DNA from: Cydia pomonella | Lineage: Eukaryota; Arthropoda; Insecta; Lepidoptera; Tortricidae | Direction: 5' to 3' | NCBI RefSeq assembly: GCF_033807575.1 | Contig: NC_084705.1 | Span: 8,178,019-8,242,018, forward strand | Length of the DNA: 64,000 nt | Part shown: in pieces, positions 22,128-35,428 of the stretch | Layout of the letters: the number at the start of each line of letters is the position of its first letter | Numbering within the stretch: position 1 is the stretch's first letter | Notes under the pieces: model-generated | The model's input: only the letters and a program-made list of their open reading frames with translations | The model's database searches: none | Told to the model about the DNA's origin: nothing | Program-made: the position numbers and the translations under genes

Positions 22128-25100
22128 TAAAATAGGCAAATTAGAATATGAAACGTGGATTTGTGTTAAGTAATACTAATAAGTTATTTCTGCATAGGTA
22201 TAGATATTAATTCTAGAAAAATATGTTTATTCAATTCTGAGGGTTGCCAAAACTACTCAACTGAATGAATGTTTGTGAAATGCTCGCAATTCTACTCTCA
22301 TCGATTAAATAATTAGTTATTAGGTAGGTTTCTCCTATAAATGACATAATTTAAAGCCAATTATTTGCTTGATAAAGTCAAAACTCAATGTTAGATCCAG
22401 TCACCGACTCAACACATCCAAGTCCCGGATGCTACACATAAATTAATTAAAATAAAAAACCCAAGTATCATTCCTTCATGCGTTGTTTTACTACCTAATT
22501 ATTTTATTGTTTACCCCACTAAGTCAGCGACCTTTTAAAACAACTAACGGAGTGAACACACCACCTTACTATTTTTTAAATTTTACCAAAAACCACAACG
22601 GAGTATATGCATTGGAGTTCCGAGAGTTATTCGTCTTTTCTTAACTTTGGGGGAGTAGTGGTATGATATGAAAAATGCTAATGAATGAGGCAAATGTATA
22701 CGTTGCTGATAACACTTACTTACTCGTACGCACCTAATTAGTGTTGAATGGTAGTGTTTTGAAAATATTCCGACGGAAGTTTGGGTAGATGGAGGGTAAA
22801 AATATTTTGGGCATTCAGTCTTAAATTATGATAATGAAAATTGTAAATAAGCTCTAGTTTTTAAACAGAGCACAACGGGAAAAACAATGAACTTTTTAAA
22901 TACCTACCGATTTTGTTTACTTTTGACTTCCACCTATATTCTTTAAAATACTTATTACATACTTTAAAGCATTGTGTTAGATTTCAGTTAGGATGTAACC
23001 TATAAGGATTTTATACTTAAGTAAATTACATTATATAGGTAACTTACAGGTTGTTACTACAAACTTTAAGTAAATACTTATTATTATCATCAATATGAAA
23101 CTGATCAAAAATAATTAAGAAATTGGTAAGATAGAAGTTGTGCCAACCCTACCGATACCGCCTTCCCTCGTGGAATATGGCGGCCTAAGTAATTACTTTA
23201 TTAGTGATGTCAACGGCTTAAATAGTCGACTAAATTAAAATTTTTAGAAATAGACAATTCATCGACAAATTATAAATAAGGTTTCCAACCTTCACAGTCC
23301 CCTGGACGTATATCTCAATGATTGGTCAAACGTTACACGTTGTTTAGAACCGTGGCATGAATAAATCAGGGGGAAGAGGGGCGTATTGCAAAGGTTCAAA
23401 AAAAATTATAATTCTAAAAATAAAGTCTTAGATATAAGAATGTCTTACGTAGATACTTACAAGTTTTTTTGCACAACACTAAACTACACCAACTAAAACT
23501 AGTAAATTAAGCAGTGTAACAAGTACGTGATCGTACCAACACTGAGCACCCTCTACCTGTAGCGCTCCCCGTAATAACGCTTTACGACCATTACCTTTTA
23601 AACACGGATAACGCTTAAAAAAAAAAACAAAAAAACGACCAACAATTGCGTTAACGGTTTTAAAAAAGAGCACAATAGACCGTTGTTTCCGAATTGTGCA
23701 ATGCGTTTTTTCTGCTTAACTAGAAATTGCGTTTAGAAATTTTAATTTAAAGAAAGCTATTCGAGTATCGTTCTAGGAAGGGATGGGGATGTGCCAAAAA
23801 GAGATAAAGTAGTTTTATTGATCTATACCGACGTTCGGCCCGCGCGAGTGTGAGTTGAATGAAACGAAGATAACTTGCCGCCCCAACTTCTCCGTCCTTG
23901 TTTATTGTACACAGTTTTGTGTATGTCCGTCCCGCTCGGGCCACGTGACCTAAGCAGGGTGTAGCTCACCCTACGGCGGCCATAACTTACTCATAGCGAT
24001 AGGCGGTACGGTCGCAAAAAAACATGTCTACTTATTTTTAAAGTGCTCTTATTTTTCAGGAAGTAAATTTTTGTACTCAGTTCGCTACTGTTTTTTTTGC
24101 GAAGTTTCACAAATAGGTATTTAATTTTTAAAAACCTTATTTTTATACCTTATACGTTTTTCCTAGCTATCTGTCATTGTTTAAATGTGTACATACAGCT
24201 ACATCCCAACCAATGTTTAAAAATAGAAAATAAATGATGAATTAAGTTACCATAAAGTACGCGCCGCCCGTATGGTCAGCAGAAAAAGTAATACCCTGTC
24301 CTTCAGTATTTTACTATAATAATAATACTAACTACCATTCCGTGATGGAAAAGACATACTAACCAAATAAATAAATAAAAAATACTAACTTCGTAAGTTA
24401 AAAATAACAATAACAAGTAAGATTCTTCATACGTCAGAAAAAATCCATAAGCAAGTCCGTATCTTTTTATCTGGCGCTGCTAGCAATGTGCGTGTCATAA
24501 ATAACAGCCCCGTCTCCCCCTTATTAACTCCGCTCAATACACCCGGGTCCTATCTAATTCGGCTGTTGTCAAATTTTTAATTTGAAATCTGTCGTAGATG
24601 TACTAACCGCAGAGGAGTGGTTGGAAAATTAGGGTGGATTTTGAAAAAATGGCGACTTTGTACTTATTAGTGATTAACTTCATTAAAATAGTAGGTAAAG
24701 ACATGTATAGAAACATAAACTTAGACTTAACTCAATATCTATAAATTAATATATTGTATATATCTAAATAATAATCGATTAAGACTTTTATATGTAATCT
24801 TTCTCAAATCGTTTTCTGAAATAAACAGTTTAAAAAACTTTTCTTTATAGGAATTGAATTCAGACAATATCGTTTCATCATCATCATTCAAGGTAAAAAA
24901 AAAAGATAAAAAAGAGTAGCAAACTTAATTTCAAAAGTGAGTGAAGTGAAAATGTTTACAGCAGTATTTAACACACTGTAAAATTTGTAACTTATAATAT
25001 ACCTATGAATGAAGGTTGGAGCTTCATTGTAAAAACATAATACAGATACATAGTCATAACAAGTAATAAATAATTTGAGTACAAATTTATCGTAATGACT

Positions 25101-27618
25101 TAATGAAGCGATCATGAACATAATAGCTACAATATCTTCATACTGCAAATAAACAGGTTTTATTACCCCAATAATGATTAAACGGTAGTAAAAAAAACAC
25201 ATCTGAATCACTCATTAACACGACAATCACAGATAATAAATAATAAAACGAGACAAAGTTCAATAAAACAATAAAACAAATCAAAACAATCGGGCCGCGG
25301 TCAATATTATCAGTTCTAAAATTAATTTAAATTGGTAGTAAAGCAGTGTACTTAATTTAAAGTGGTAGTAAAAGTTAATTTGTGTGGTAGTGACTCGGAC
25401 AATCGCGGGAGGTGCCGATCGTAAACGACGACGATAATCGCGTCGTAAAACAAATAATTACGTACCAAGTCGGCTGCCGCGATACGCGGTGATTTTTTGC
25501 CTTTATCGCCCTGTCAAGGAGTTTTACCTTTATAACTTTATTGTAACTTTATTTACCAATAAGTTACAATCTACACGCTACTATTTTAAAAGGGGTTTTA
25601 GCTGTGTAATTATTAGGAAAGATAAATTGCTAGAACATGCAATTACCTGTAGAGAACAAATGACGTAATTTATAATGTCATTTCACTAAACATTTACCCT
25701 AAATTGATCTCTTATAAAAAAAATTGTATACGATTTTTTTAAATTAATTCATTAAATTATGCGGCAGAATTACCTAAGTTTTTCGGGTTGTAACTAATAA
25801 AAAAAATATTGGTTAATAACTGCATCTAATATAGTGATATTTGGGAAACCACCGAAAAGCTCCGGTGCCTATTAAGCCCACACAGCGCCATCTAGTAGCG
25901 AGTGGCTGAACTAGTCATAAAACAAGTTCTAGAATCAATAGGTATGGAACTTTTATTGTAGCTTTACGTGCGTCATTGTTTACGTTTAGACTCCAATTAA
26001 AGTTACAATACTTTTAGAAAACAACTTTTTACTTATGATTTCTGTTTCGTGATTGTATGTTTCTTTGAGTCCAGAAAATTAAAAAGCGGATAAGTAGTTA
26101 TGTATTAACTCAGCGAACCTTAAGTAGAAACACAAAAGAAACGAATTAATATTACTAAAGAAGCGGATGCCTTACATTATCCCATCATCATCAGCTAAAC
26201 GCTAAGTGACACGCGCCATCATGAATGAAGCTTTATAGCCCCATAAACCAACACTGGCGGCAATAAAGTGATTTATCCCATAAAATAACAGCTGATCGCC
26301 GTGATTACGCACAATACGAGCGAACTCATAATTTTACAGCCAATTTACAAACAATAAAAGTCGTTCTCTTGTCTTACACGCCCATTCGCCCTCCGATATC
26401 TCCATATTCTACGCTCGGTCGTAACTCGTAACGTTTATAACCCAATAAAACCATGACCTCCCTTGAAGTTCCCACAACTCATACCTGTGGTGTATAGATG
26501 GCGCGTCGCTCAAACTCGCATAGCGCCATCTGTGAGTACGAGCGCGAAGCTTTTTATGAGCCATTTGAGGTCGTCACGTCGTAAAGTACGATGCTTTATG
26601 GGTTCGGGTGATGCCGCTAGTGTAGCCTCTGCAGTTGATTTTATTGGATGCAACGAAGACGATGGTAATGTAGGAATTACGAGGTTGCAAGTTTTTTTTT
26701 ATATATATACCTGTCTACTTTTTTCGAAGATGTCTGCTTGTTTACAAGAGTTGCTAAAAATAAATGTACCTATAACTAATGAAAGCATTATTAACTCAAG
26801 CTTAGTTTACGAATAATACCTATGCTTCGCAACTCGTACTAATCTGCACAATGAGACCATACGATTATCTAACCAAATGATTTTTTAATATGCCATAAGT
26901 AACTATCTTAACCTTTTTACAAATTAAGATAATGCAACGCCTATAATCTATGCACATTCTATGAGGCCGGTACGTGCCTACTTATCTATTAAATCCACAA
27001 ACGAACTAAAACACAATTCTCCAAACGCCGGGCTAAAATAAACCAAAACAAGCAAAGAAAGAGAATTCAGAAGTGTATTGTCGTGTTATATGAAGTGGCT
27101 CGCAATATACGAACTGTAAATTGCATCATAAACATTTTCGCTCGACGCGTCCCGGCTCCGCGGGCTCTACTCGTTAGTTACACCAATCTGCCGCCGGCGA
27201 ATGGTGGCGTTATCAAATATTGAAGCGCGCGACATCTATCGGCGAACGGCCGAACTTTTAAGCCTCAACTATGACGCGATTCCAAATCTGAAAACATTTA
27301 TGATTTGTTAAGTGACTTATGTATTACAAATATTTTAGTAGTTGAAAAACTAATCTATGACTTGTTAAAATTAGTTTTCCAAGGCCTGTTAATGCAATAT
27401 GTGGGTGTGTTTTGTTTATAAACATAAAACATTTGTCATTCATTACTAATTCCGTCACTAGGTGACGCAAGTGTGTCTAGCATTGAGTTGTATTTTAGTA
27501 TCGTAGAGTCGAACCAAGATAAGTTGGCAGCGATTTGATAGCACAGACGGTGCACTCCCTCACTTTGTTCTATTTAAGTCGATGCAAAATTAAGTTAGAC
27601 GGACTCCGCTTTTAAGAG
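22128..27618. other. Intergenic, repeat-poor; candidate regulatory and insulator DNA
   Basis: No gene or recognised transposon over 5.4 kb. GC-balanced blocks at 25380-25510, 26150-26460 and 27110-27300 combine TTTAT/CATAAA-type homeodomain cores with CG-rich segments. Three AGATGGCGC cores lie here (25885, 26496 and 26523; the last two face each other 18 bases apart). The 117-codon frame at 26463-26816 has no recognisable domain and is treated as chance. Confidence 0.32.
25885..25898 (-). promoter_or_regulatory. CTCF-like site
   Basis: The minus strand reads CTACTAGATGGCGC, 13 of 14 positions of the metazoan CTCF core CCASYAGRKGGCRS. It lies in the Ubx 3' intergenic region with further AGATGGCGC cores at 19031, 26496, 26523 and 28821. 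Some lepidopteran repeats also carry GCGCCATCT, so occupancy must be shown. Confidence 0.4.
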
Positions 27619-27981
27619 CTTAGTCCTAAGCAAGCTGGGCCGAATTTAACCTTCCTATACAAACGGAGTTTCGTTCTCATTTTAAAACTACGTGTTGGAT
27701 TGTAATGAAACTATGTATTATGTATGACATAGGTATATCTAGTCCTGTAATTAGTTTATATAGCTCCAGTTTATAAAACAAGCTAAACAGAGCAAAAACA
27801 AGTTTTGTAAATTCCTTGTATTTTTTTAACTATGGTATCTGAAGCTACATAAACTAAATACAGGACTAGATATACCTTATTCTATTGTAAATACAAAGTT
27901 TCAGAGCAATCTAGCTAGTCGTTTTAAAATGAGAGCGTAAATACGTCTGTAGGAGAACAGAGCTTGCTGGGGACTCTAAGT
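27619..27981 (-). mobile_element. MITE family M1, copy 2
   Basis: Reverse-complement relative of the element at 1.06-1.42 kb, with both ends visible: cttagtcctaagcaagct on the left and agcttgctggggactcta on the right. The internal paired segments around tatctagtcctg are kept. Confidence 0.75.
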
Positions 27982-28211
27982 TTTGCACCTAGAAATAACT
28001 TGCGCACTCCCATCTAGATCTAATAAAAGCGTTTACACCTAAAGTTAAATAATTAGGCTTACAATTTAGCGTAAAAAATACGTACTTGAAAAGTTAAATG
28101 TTCTAGTGCAGAAACGTATCACTTTCTGCACACTTTATAGAACAACAATGACTCTCGTTCAGAGCATGAGAAATGAAAAGTAACATATATCTATTATGTC
28201 TAATTTATTTG

Positions 28212-28436
28212 TACAGTCAGCATCAAAAGTAACGGATCAAACAAGGTTTCAAAAGTATCTACCATTCTGTAACAGCTTAACAATAAGTGATGGTTCTATA
28301 TGTAGAACAATAAGGGCAGTAAAAGATATACTTCAGAACTTAAATTGTAGAGATTTATCTTTATTTGGAAAAGTTTTCCGGAATATCAGATACTTTTGGC
28401 GCGTTGTTTCATCCGCTACTCTTGATGCTGACTGTA
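28212..28436. mobile_element. MITE with long TACAGTCAGCATCAA termini
   Basis: tacagtcagcatcaaaagta at 28212 and tactcttgatgctgactgta at 28436 are inverted. The pairing continues through cggat(c/g)aaacaa to caaaagtatct, giving arms of about 55 bases and a 225-bp element. Overlapping open frames on both strands are by-products of the palindrome. Confidence 0.78.
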
Positions 28437-29254
28437 TTACAATTTCTAACGTTCCAGTGACAATGTGTAGAGATTTTATAGGGTTTTTTTTATAGACGTG
28501 ATAGTGCAGGGTTAGCTTGGTCTTATTATAGCTAAAGTATGAACAACACATATATGCAAATACTTTATATATTTTTAACTTAAGGTATTGTACGTAGTCA
28601 AGTGGCTAGTTGGCTAGTACCCACGAAATAAAAACGTAGACTTTCATCGATGTAAATCCGTTAGAAGTAGATGCGTATTATAAGTATGCAATTAATTACT
28701 TATAGAAACATTGAATGGGCTTTAAGAAACCCATCCTGTTTATACAAAAAGTTTTGCGGTCACTGAATTGTCAAATGTCAACTTTTGACAATCACAGCGC
28801 AAATTATATGGAGCTGTACAGCGCCATCTCGTTTGCCTGTCAAATTCGAAGCACGAAATTGTCTTCGATTTTACACATGTGTCTCAATCAATGTGTTTTG
28901 CTAGTACTCTTACTACGAGACACTGCCATCGTGGTAAGGGTACAGGTACGAGTAAGTACTTAATAGTCGTGTCCAAATGGCATGAAAGTGCTATAAATTA
29001 TTATCTTTTCGCCCGAAGAAAACACCTCCATCTTATCTCACGCACCATAAAGATGCAAGGAATGGGTAACTTCACTTTATTACTCTTTTAACGTTATCTC
29101 GCATACCTAGGAAGTTATCCTTTGAGGAAATCTTTCCGGGGTTCTATGCTCTAATTTAGATATATGAGATACATTGGGGTAACTTCGAAAGCTTCATACT
29201 TGAGCAACGCTTATCATGGCATCTTGCTTACTGTTGCTACCATAGAAACTGCTA

Positions 29255-29475
29255 ATAATAATAAAAATAATAATTCAGCCTATATACGTCCCACTGCTGG
29301 GCACAGGCCTCCTCTCATGTGCGAGAGGGCTCGGGCTATAAATCCTCACGCTAGCCCAATGCGGATTGGGGACTTCACATACACATTTGAATTTCTTCGC
29401 AGATGTATGCAGGTTTCCTCACGATGTTTTCCTTCACCGAAAAGCTAGTGGTAAATATCAAATGTTAGTTCGTAC
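29255..29475 (-). mobile_element. LINE 3'-end fragment (family L3)
   Basis: Second long copy of the tail found at 16.9 kb, with an AAT-rich simple-repeat end at 29255-29275. On the element strand it reads GGTGAAGGAAAACATCGTGA, then the conserved GGCCTGTGCCCAGCAGTGGG block. Confidence 0.72.
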
Positions 29476-29654
29476 ATAAGTTCCGAAAAAGTCATTGGTA
29501 CGAGCCAGAAACTGCTATATTAGGAATTTAAAATATTACCCTGCTTTTGAAGTTAGCCCAATACTTACCTTAGAGGGAAATATGCAATTCTGCAGACTGG
29601 CTTCTCGAAACAGTTAACTTACTATTTAGTTAATACTACCTAGTTAATAATCAT

Positions 29655-29910
29655 GCGCAAAAGCTTCGGTGGCTCGGCAATCTAGATCGAATGGGAGGCG
29701 AACGTGCAGTGAAAAGAGCGTTTGAGGGAAAACCGACAGCACGCCACCCAGCCTGTCGACCTAGGTATCGATGGGCGGATGTGGTGGACACGGATCTGCG
29801 TGAGCTCCACGTTGAAAACTGGCGAGAAACTGCACAGGACCGGAATCAGTGGTGAGCATTCGTGGCCAAGATACATTTTGGGTCGCTGCGCCGGAGGAGT
29901 AAGTAAGTTA
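29655..29910 (+). pseudogene. LINE reverse-transcriptase C-terminal remnant
   Basis: From 29667 the plus strand encodes RWLGNLDRMGGERAVKRAFEG, then CRPRYRWADVV and DTDLRELHVENWRETAQDRN. This is the conserved C-terminal tail of several arthropod LINE polymerases: the W-G-(H/N)-L-x-R-M block and the RW(A/V)D...NWR..AQDR..W block. An in-frame TGA follows QW, after which the frame continues AFVAKIHFGSLRRR to a stop near 29908. It is a dead, 5'-truncated fragment of a different LINE family from the element at 59-62 kb. Confidence 0.8.
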
Positions 29911-31067
29911 CTAATAATAGGAAGTAGGCATGTAATATAGGAACGTCCCATTCAAACCAGGGTGCAGCGTATTCAACCACATCTCATGAGTCGATAAATG
30001 CTTTAGCTTAAGTTTTATTTACCTATTTACTCCACAATATTTTCATTTCTCATTCTCTAGGTAATTATAGGTATCAATTAGATGCAGACTATAAATTATT
30101 TCCCATAATTTATGTAATTGTAGGCAACAAAAGTTACTGAAACAACTATCACAACGCAATCATAAAGCCAGATTAAACCGCTCACATAATATACCCCAAA
30201 TCCGCACAGTTACCAACATAATCCACCAAAAACCTAACCCAAAAGTTTCCGACATAAATCCAATCTGAAAAGTTACCCGATATCTGGGTAATTATAAAAG
30301 CGGGGGAAGTGACAAATCCCCGAATAAAACAACAAGGAAATAATTCCGGGGATAAATCGGCCTCGCATCACCCTCTTAGTGTGAATAGAATAGCAATTAT
30401 TTGGTTGAGTTGGTGCTGGAGTGGTACTATGCGAACTCGGTTCCTTCCCGATTCGCTTTTAAATAGAATAAGGTTATCGGGGATAATTGCCACTATAGTG
30501 TAATTGCGTCTATTTGAGTTCTAACAGGTCTGTTCTAAATTACATAGGTACAGTACGTTTTGATAAATCATACCAAAGGTATCAAAGTTGTCGACCATTT
30601 TAAAATTTAGTCTCATGCCAGACCTACACGTCAAGGTAAGTATGAGTAAAAGCGTCTAAATTCCCGTTTAAAAAAAAATACATAATACCTATCGTTTAAT
30701 TATAGTGCAGCGAAAACGTTTCATTTCGAATTCTCTTAGTAAAAAGTTGTCGAAGAATATTCCTATACATTGATTAAATAAGTATTTCATAACTTGAGGT
30801 TTAAGAAGAGTGAAAAATATTGAGAAAACAGTGACGTCTTTGCCCCGGTTGACCTTAAGTAATTTCTGGGAATGCCAACGAACAAATAAGGTGCGTAGAG
30901 TTGAACTGAAGTTTTGAAACGGAGATATATGTAGGTAAGTTCTATATTGGTCAAGCATAATGCAGAAATTAGGTGCTTTTTTAATGATCAATCAGATAAT
31001 CAATCATGTGTGCAACCAATAAGTTTTTGATCAAATCTTGATTCGTCAAAAACAAAAGAAAATATAA

Positions 31068-31213
31068 TAGGTTGCCAGAGCTCAATGAGGGGGGGGCGGG
31101 TTTAGGGTCGGCAACGCGCATGTAACTCCTCTGGAGTTATAGGTTACGGAGGCTGCTTACCATCAGGCGGGCCGTATGCTTGTTTGCCACCGACGTAGTA
31201 TAAAAAAAAAAAT
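31068..31213 (+). mobile_element. SINE related to the 14.0-kb copy, poly(A) tailed
   Basis: Shares the same order of blocks: GGCAACGCGCATGTAACTCC, CTGGAGTT, GGAGGCTGCTTACCATCAGG, CGGGCCGTATGCTTGTTTGC, then an A tail (31201-31212). It represents a different subfamily from the copy at 14.0 kb. A G-run (about eight G) precedes it. Confidence 0.75.
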
Positions 31214-31551
31214 ATTTTCTTCACACATAGCATTGCGCAATTATATAACTTATTGGAGTATTGAAAGTTCTATAAATGCTTTCTATACTATATTTTCTCT
31301 TTACATTGTTTTAAAGTTGTGCCGCCATTTCGAATACCGTCAAGCCCTTATAATGTATTATTATAATTAGCGCGAGTGAGCTATGAGGTGCTGGTATTAA
31401 TAATCCTCGCACGGACGACTCTAAGTCAAAGCAGGCCAATGAATGCGCTGCTCGACGTAGGCGTAGGTACCTATATTTATGTTTAGTATTATATGACCGT
31501 ACTAGCCAAATACGCGCAGTAATTTGAATATTTTAATTATCAGTAGTTAGA

Positions 31552-31610
31552 ATTTTTAAGGTGTCCGATTTATACGAAGAGCTCTTGAGTATCATTCGGA
31601 CACCTTAAAA
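31552..31610. repeat. 59-bp palindrome P, copy 1
   Basis: tttttaaggtgtccgatt is mirrored by attcggacaccttaaaa, centred on aagagctctt. A second, more decayed copy lies at 38.8 kb. Confidence 0.75.
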
Positions 31611-31773
31611 CATTTAAAGTATTTTTGGGTACATTCGATACTGAAGTACGCGAAGTACCAGGAAAGATTACCTTATAGCTATATCTATTTTGAAATAAGG
31701 AAACGGGTTTGCTTTTAGTTCGATTATTCTGATATTGTACTCGTATTTCCACTTTTCCAGTTAAGCACATCAA

Positions 31774-31904
31774 CGGCCCGATTCGAACTTTAAGATACGT
31801 CAAATATCCTAGATACGATATGGATCGGATATGTCAGTGTCAAAAGTGACTTTTTTTGACGTATCGAAGTTATATGTGACGTATCTTAAAGTTCGAATCG
31901 GGCG
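31774..31904. mobile_element. MITE family M3, short near-complete palindrome
   Basis: cggcccgattcgaactttaa, then gatacgtca, are mirrored by tgacgtatcttaaagttc and gaatcgggcgg. The arms cover most of the 131 bases. Confidence 0.78.
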
Positions 31905-32208
31905 GTAAGTGAATCAGAATCGAGAATGAAATCTGTGGTACCCCTGCAACATCCCTTTTAAGAACGGCTCTTAATAGATCCACCCTTCACTAATAAGCCA
32001 ATGTTCTGCAGTATCTAATAAGATACTATTTCTGGTAAGTAGCGAATTAAAAGAAATAGATTACGAGTATGTATAAAAAGTTAAAAACATACTTTTGATA
32101 AGTATGTCTGAGACAAATTTTGAGTTTTTAGATCTATTATAGATCGTGTCATTCACGACGACACTTGCCTGATCTCGTGATTAGATTTGACAAGTTTGTT
32201 GTTTGACG

Positions 32209-32400
32209 AGCGGTCTGGCCTAGTGGATAGTGACCCTGCCTACGAAGCCGATGGTCCCGGGTTCAAATCCTGGTAAGGGTATTTATTCGTGTGATGAGCA
32301 TGGATATTTGTTCCTGAGTCATGAGTACTTTCTATGTATTTTAAGTATTTATATATTATATATATCGTTGTCTTCCTTCCTTCAACACAAGCCTCCTAAG
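32209..32400 (+). mobile_element. tRNA-derived SINE (family S1), 3' truncated
   Basis: Near-intact A and B boxes and body. The sequence diverges after atcgttgtct, with a small ccttcctt insertion, and stops soon after acaagcctc. The head is one of the best preserved in the window. Confidence 0.85.
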
Positions 32401-34146
32401 TCTGCGCGTCATCGTGGTGGATGACACGAACTATAGGTAATTGATACAACACAAAATGTATGCAAATACAACATATAAATAGTTATGTACCTAAGACTCT
32501 TAAACGTCTTACAGGCCGTACCAATCTACAAAGTTTCCCACAAAAATCGAAAATATATTCCAATGAACCCATCTTTGATGATTAATTCAAAAACAAGTCA
32601 CTTTACCCGAAAATGCAATCTAATTTGAACTGTTAAATCGGAATGCTAAAGTTGAAATTCTATTGGCAAGTATGTGGTCGCCTAATCGTACTACGCCTGC
32701 AAAAGGGTTCTAATTAGGTAGTTATTGAATACCATAAATACAGTTATATATTTAAATGTCTTCATTAGAATAATAACCAGTCATAGATAAAATACCAGTT
32801 GGATCATTAAAATATTTTTATTAGAATATAATTGTTTATTTGATTAGTACTTTTCTCACACTCACCTGTAAAGGAAATCTAATTAGATTCTACGTCATCG
32901 TTATGCATTTGAAGTTTTATACTCGTAGCTACTAATTAAGTTGATTAAGTTTGTTTTGCGGTCTATACACCAGAAAATATTTTGGGTATATCATAAATAA
33001 TGGTGCTCAAGAGAATATGATAGCTAACTAACAGTTAACTATCTATGAAGCCTTTGTTTAAATTGTTTAAATGAAAGTCGGGTCGCTTCGCACCGGATGG
33101 TCAATGCGACTCTAACACCAGCCTTAAAACAGAAAATACCTACGAATACATTAAATGAATCCCTGATACATACATACATAGGTGTACAGTTAAAAGAGGA
33201 ATGAACACGAAGGTTTTGTCATAGTTTTTTCTTGAAAATAAATATTTGTACCATTTATTTACCCATATAATATTTAGGTGGGTTACTTATTTTACCTATT
33301 ATACTGTGTTAGACAAAACAAGTTACCTATCTAATAACATCAGACAAAATTACCTATCTCGGAAGGAATTTTGTCGCGCGTGAGCGTAGGGCGATAAATT
33401 AGCGTATATCTCGCAAGACGAATGGGGGTCGCGGACGGGGAGGAAAAAGTTGAAGGGCTCAACCCTTCCCGGCTCTCAGGGTTTAATGGACTTTTATATA
33501 CGTGATCGAGTTGCGAGGTATATTGAACACGCTTTTGAATATAGGTCGTGAAGCAGAGTTCTCAATTAAGTGTTTTTTTAGATCATTTGTGAGATAGTAG
33601 ATATGTGATGTTATTATAAATTGTCAAAAATGCTTCATAAACGTACAATTCCTTTTCTATACATATAATAAATTGTCATTTATTTTAGCTCTTCAGTCTG
33701 ATCTAATTGACTAAAGGTGGATAGACCAGATAAGGTTGGATGCCAAAAGAAAGTACTTAATTAAGTACGTAATTGTGTTGGTAGTTCATGTTAAATGAAT
33801 ATTAATATTATATATCATTTTTAAACATAGAATAGTGAAGACACTAAGAAAAAAGTTACACGATCACTATATTAACTGTGTTAAGAATTCGAAAGACGAA
33901 TAATCGAGCGTTTTGTTTTGACCGCCCAAAACGTTAGGTACAAAGAGTCGATTTTTCAGTCCCTGGTTAAACCTATGGTTAAACGGATAGGATTTATTCC
34001 AATGATAACGATTATCATATGTCATTTTCATAAGTTAATTTGTTGGAATAGTTATCGGACGGCTTATATGGTAACTGAAGAATTTACCCTAAGATTATAT
34101 CCCAAGCAAGATGAACGATATTAAATATCAATATACAATTATATCA
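32401..34146. other. Intergenic; candidate regulatory block at 33350-33540
   Basis: AT-rich unique DNA. 33350-33540 stands out as GC-balanced and repeat-free, with gcgcgtgagcgtagggcgat and a cacgct/agcgtg texture. No gene seen. Confidence 0.28.
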
Positions 34147-34415
34147 AATAAATAAATAAATAAATATTATAGGACATTATTACACAAATTGACTAAGTCC
34201 CACAGTAAGCTCAATAAGGCTTGTGTTGAGGGTACTTAGACAACGATATATATAATATATAAATATCTATAAATACTTAAATACATAGAAAACACCCATG
34301 ACTCAGGAACAAATATCCATGCTCATCACACAAATACATGCCCTTACCAGGATTTGAACCCGGGACCATCAGCTTCGTAGGCAGGGTCACTACCCACTAG
34401 GCCAAACCGGTCGTC
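34147..34415 (-). mobile_element. tRNA-derived SINE (family S1), complete copy
   Basis: Most complete copy, on the minus strand. It has head with A and B boxes, body, and the tail ending TCCTATAATATTTATTTATT. The (TTTA)n tail implies that a LINE with a simple-repeat 3' end mobilises the family. Confidence 0.88.
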
Positions 34416-35428
34416 GAAATCAAACTTGGCTCAACATCGTCTCTTTTATAAATAGTTGGTGAGAGATAATGACTAAAATCACTATAAAACCCAGAGATAC
34501 TATTTGTTTCTAACGACGCAGCTGCAGAACCAATACGCCGTCCGAAGCAAAAGTGTATAAATTAGAAAAGCAGTAAATCCATTCCGGACGGTTTAATTGA
34601 AATCGCGGCACTTAATTGAGTGCGCCTCGCGCATGCGTGCCCGCTGATTTATGCCAATTGTCTATTTAGTGCGCGCGCTCAACACCTGTATTTTCGGCGA
34701 CATGCACGATTAGTGTTGTTTACTTTGTCTTGTGTGTAAACATTACTGTGTTGTGTAGAAGAGATAATATCAAAGAAACAGGTAAATAAAGCGAGACTAC
34801 GTGAGTTCTTAGACATTTGAGGTGAGAGAAGGAAAATTAGTTTATAAAGATAATTAAATATTTTATAATATATTATTCGGTCCATATTTGCTATGGTTAA
34901 AAAAAAAAACCTTGTGATAACGCTGCGTATCGTTTGAGCCTTAATATTGGGGAGGGTAGGTTTGTCATGCAATAGCACAATTAATAAAATTTATCGTTTT
35001 TTGGAGGAAAAGGACAAATATAGCTTTTTTTAAATGAGTATTTCCGTTTGTTTTTAATTGAGTATCATTTATTTTCCAATCAATATTGCGAGTTGCTATT
35101 TAAAAACTTTATTAAGTAATAAATGTCTTTCACCGCAGATATACGCATATATTTTTATATTGTAATAATGTATTGCATAGCTACGAGTATATTTGCATTA
35201 TGTGTAGGTATGCGATATTTGTTCGATTCTCCTTTGATCTTAAGAATATACCTAGACTGATTTATGGACGCTAAGTAGGTATCTATCTAAAAACATTAGT
35301 AAACACTATAGACGGACAACACATTTTTAAATTAGCCAATATTTTAAAACAATATTAAAAAAAACTGCAACGACCTGCTGATAATTACCCTTGGCAGTCA
35401 AATGGGTACCTACTTAAATAACTTTTAG

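Noticed and set aside
26463..26816. 117-codon protein gene
   Set aside because: No recognisable domain; the frame overlaps an inverted motif pair and AT-rich DNA, and no splice or promoter context supports it.
28196..28551. Two overlapping open frames on opposite strands as genes
   Set aside because: They arise from the inverted arms of the MITE at 28212-28436 and are near mirror translations of each other.
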